Source: Candidatus Paceibacter sp. (lineage in GTDB: Bacteria > Patescibacteriota > Minisyncoccia > UBA6257 > GWB1-50-10). Taken from it: a DNA stretch of 6,756 nt. Of this stretch, positions 6,095-6,756 are shown one piece after another. The stretch is from assembly GCA_020724685.1 (NCBI GenBank), contig DYGP01000036.1:1-6756 (forward strand), written 5' to 3'. Both the position numbers and the translations under genes were made by a program. Below the pieces are notes generated by a model, which worked only from the letters and a program-made list of their open reading frames with translations, was not told the origin of the DNA and searched no databases. The stretch's first letter is position 1, and the number at the start of each line of letters is the position of its first letter.

Positions 6095-6109
6095 TGTTTG
6101 CCGTAGCAT
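6081..6109 (+). promoter_or_regulatory. Possible dehydrogenase promoter, leaderless type
   Basis: TTGAAA (6081-6086), a 17-base spacer and TAGCAT (6104-6109, fitting TANNNT) lie six bases before ATG 6116. The -10 is weak, but the spacing matches the leaderless layout seen at trxB and the dsbA-like gene. It sits inside the 5' end of the divergent ligase gene, so the two promoters face away from each other and overlap. Confidence 0.35.
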
Positions 6110-6137
6110 TATAGCATGCAAAAAAAGAGGAACACAA
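6108..6137 (-). promoter_or_regulatory. Predicted ligase-TPR operon promoter
   Basis: On the minus strand there is a perfect extended -10, TGC-TATAAT (6116-6108), with a -35 candidate TTGTGT (6137-6132) 18 bases upstream. The RNA should start around 6101, leaving a leader of only about seven bases before ATG 6094. The -35 lies inside a ten-base palindrome, and the whole promoter overlaps the first codons of the divergent dehydrogenase gene. Confidence 0.6.
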
Positions 6138-6756
6138 TTGTGGGCATTGTCGGACTCGGCTACGTCGGCATTCCCACCGCGCTTGCGCTTGGACGCAAAG
6201 GGACGCGCATCATCGGCATCGACATCAACCGCAAGCGGGTTGATATGCTGAATAAGCGAAAAAGCTTCATCGCGGAAATTTCCGATGAAACACTCGCGCA
6301 CTCACTCAAAAATTTCAAAGCAACCACCGATTGGGGGGAGATAAAGAAGTGCACCGTCGTTCTCATCACCGTTCCCACGCCGCTTACGAAAAACAAAACA
6401 CCGGACACAACCGCAATCGAAGAGGCAGGAAAAAAAGATCGCCCGCAATCTGAAACCGGGAACCCTTGTGGTCCTTGAGAGCACCACGTATCCCGGCACC
6501 ACCGAAGAGCTCTTGAAGCCCATCCTCGAAAAAAGCGGACTCGTCGCGGGAAAGGATTTCTTTCTTGCGTTCGCGCCCGAACGGATCGATCCCGGCAACA
6601 AGAAGTTCGCGTTTCACGAAGTCCCGAAAGTCGTGGGGGGTATCAATAAAAAATCGACCGATCTTGCCGTGAAGTTCTACCGCACATTCATCCCGAACGC
6701 GTTTCCTGTCGCGAACGCGCGCACCGCGGAAATGACGAAGCTGCTCGAGAACATTT
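6116..6756 (+). CDS. Nucleotide-sugar dehydrogenase, frameshifted and cut by the window edge
   Basis: This enzyme belongs to the UDP-glucose/UDP-N-acetylglucosamine 6-dehydrogenase family (WbpA/WecC-like), which oxidises a sugar nucleotide to the uronate with two NAD+. Seen in the first frame: the Rossmann motif VGLGYVGIP (residues 12-20), GIDIN with D36, and ITVPTPL (84-90). After a frame change at a run of seven A (6430-6436), the protein continues with LESTTYPGTTEE, AFAPERIDPGN, PKVVGG and AEMTKLLEN, all family motifs in order. Without the change the first frame ends at TGA 6478 after 120 residues. One extra A explains the break exactly: with six A the text reads GKKIARNLKP. The catalytic-cysteine and C-terminal domains lie beyond the window. 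The LEST and PERxxPG motifs favour the UDP-N-acetyl-hexosamine branch, but substrate is uncertain. ATG 6116 has no Shine-Dalgarno sequence. Confidence 0.88.

Noticed and set aside
6095..6301. 69-residue N-terminal extension of the ligase frame
   Set aside because: It is antisense to the well-conserved start of the dehydrogenase, lacks membrane-protein character, and the promoter lies at 6108-6137, inside it.
1..6756. CRISPR arrays, tRNA or rRNA genes, insertion sequences, long direct repeats, defence systems
   Set aside because: I looked for spaced repeats, cloverleaf-like ends, transposase motifs and long terminal repeats and saw none. CGCG-rich words recur only because of codon use.

Overview
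The window looks like a stretch of bacterial chromosome. It has moderate GC, many GCG/CGC codons, small genes packed 2-90 bases apart, and almost no Shine-Dalgarno sequences. Together with a YruB-type glutaredoxin, a DsbA-like anchored oxidoreductase and a Wzx/Wzy/TPR surface-polysaccharide set, this fits a member of the Patescibacteria (candidate phyla radiation, possibly Paceibacteria/Parcubacteria). That placement is inferred from style and gene content; no rRNA or other phylogenetic marker is present.

Bases 1-2520 form a thiol-redox region, all on the minus strand. In transcription order it holds a membrane-anchored DsbA-family thioredoxin-fold protein (2520-1771), a strong hairpin terminator (1737-1765), a one-repeat SPW membrane protein (1680-1510), a glutaredoxin-like protein (1507-1238), a 35-residue zinc-ribbon protein (1176-1069), a second terminator (958-981), and a thioredoxin reductase (913 to the window edge; only the extreme C-terminus is missing). 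The reductase has the CATC active site but lacks the usual NADPH-binding HRRxxxR motif and resembles the AhpF reductase module. A plausible chain is NADH to reductase to glutaredoxin-like protein in the cytosol, with the anchored DsbA-like protein acting outside the membrane.

Bases 2613-6756 form a surface-polysaccharide region. A Wzx-type flippase (2613-4091, plus) converges on a TPR protein and an O-antigen ligase/polymerase (4132-6094, minus), with a bidirectional terminator between them. Divergent from the ligase, 21 bases away, is a nucleotide-sugar dehydrogenase (6116 to the window edge, plus) that is frameshifted at a run of seven A. The likely combined job is to make an acidic (uronic-type) sugar nucleotide, flip a lipid-linked glycan across the membrane, and polymerise or ligate it outside.

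The most notable cross-cutting signal is promoter placement. In trxB and dsbA the -10 hexamer lies exactly seven bases before the ATG, and in the ligase gene an extended -10 lies 13 bases before it. This predicts leaderless or nearly leaderless mRNAs, consistent with the missing Shine-Dalgarno sequences. No tRNA, rRNA, CRISPR array, insertion sequence or attachment site was seen. No gene-free gap exceeds about 155 bases.
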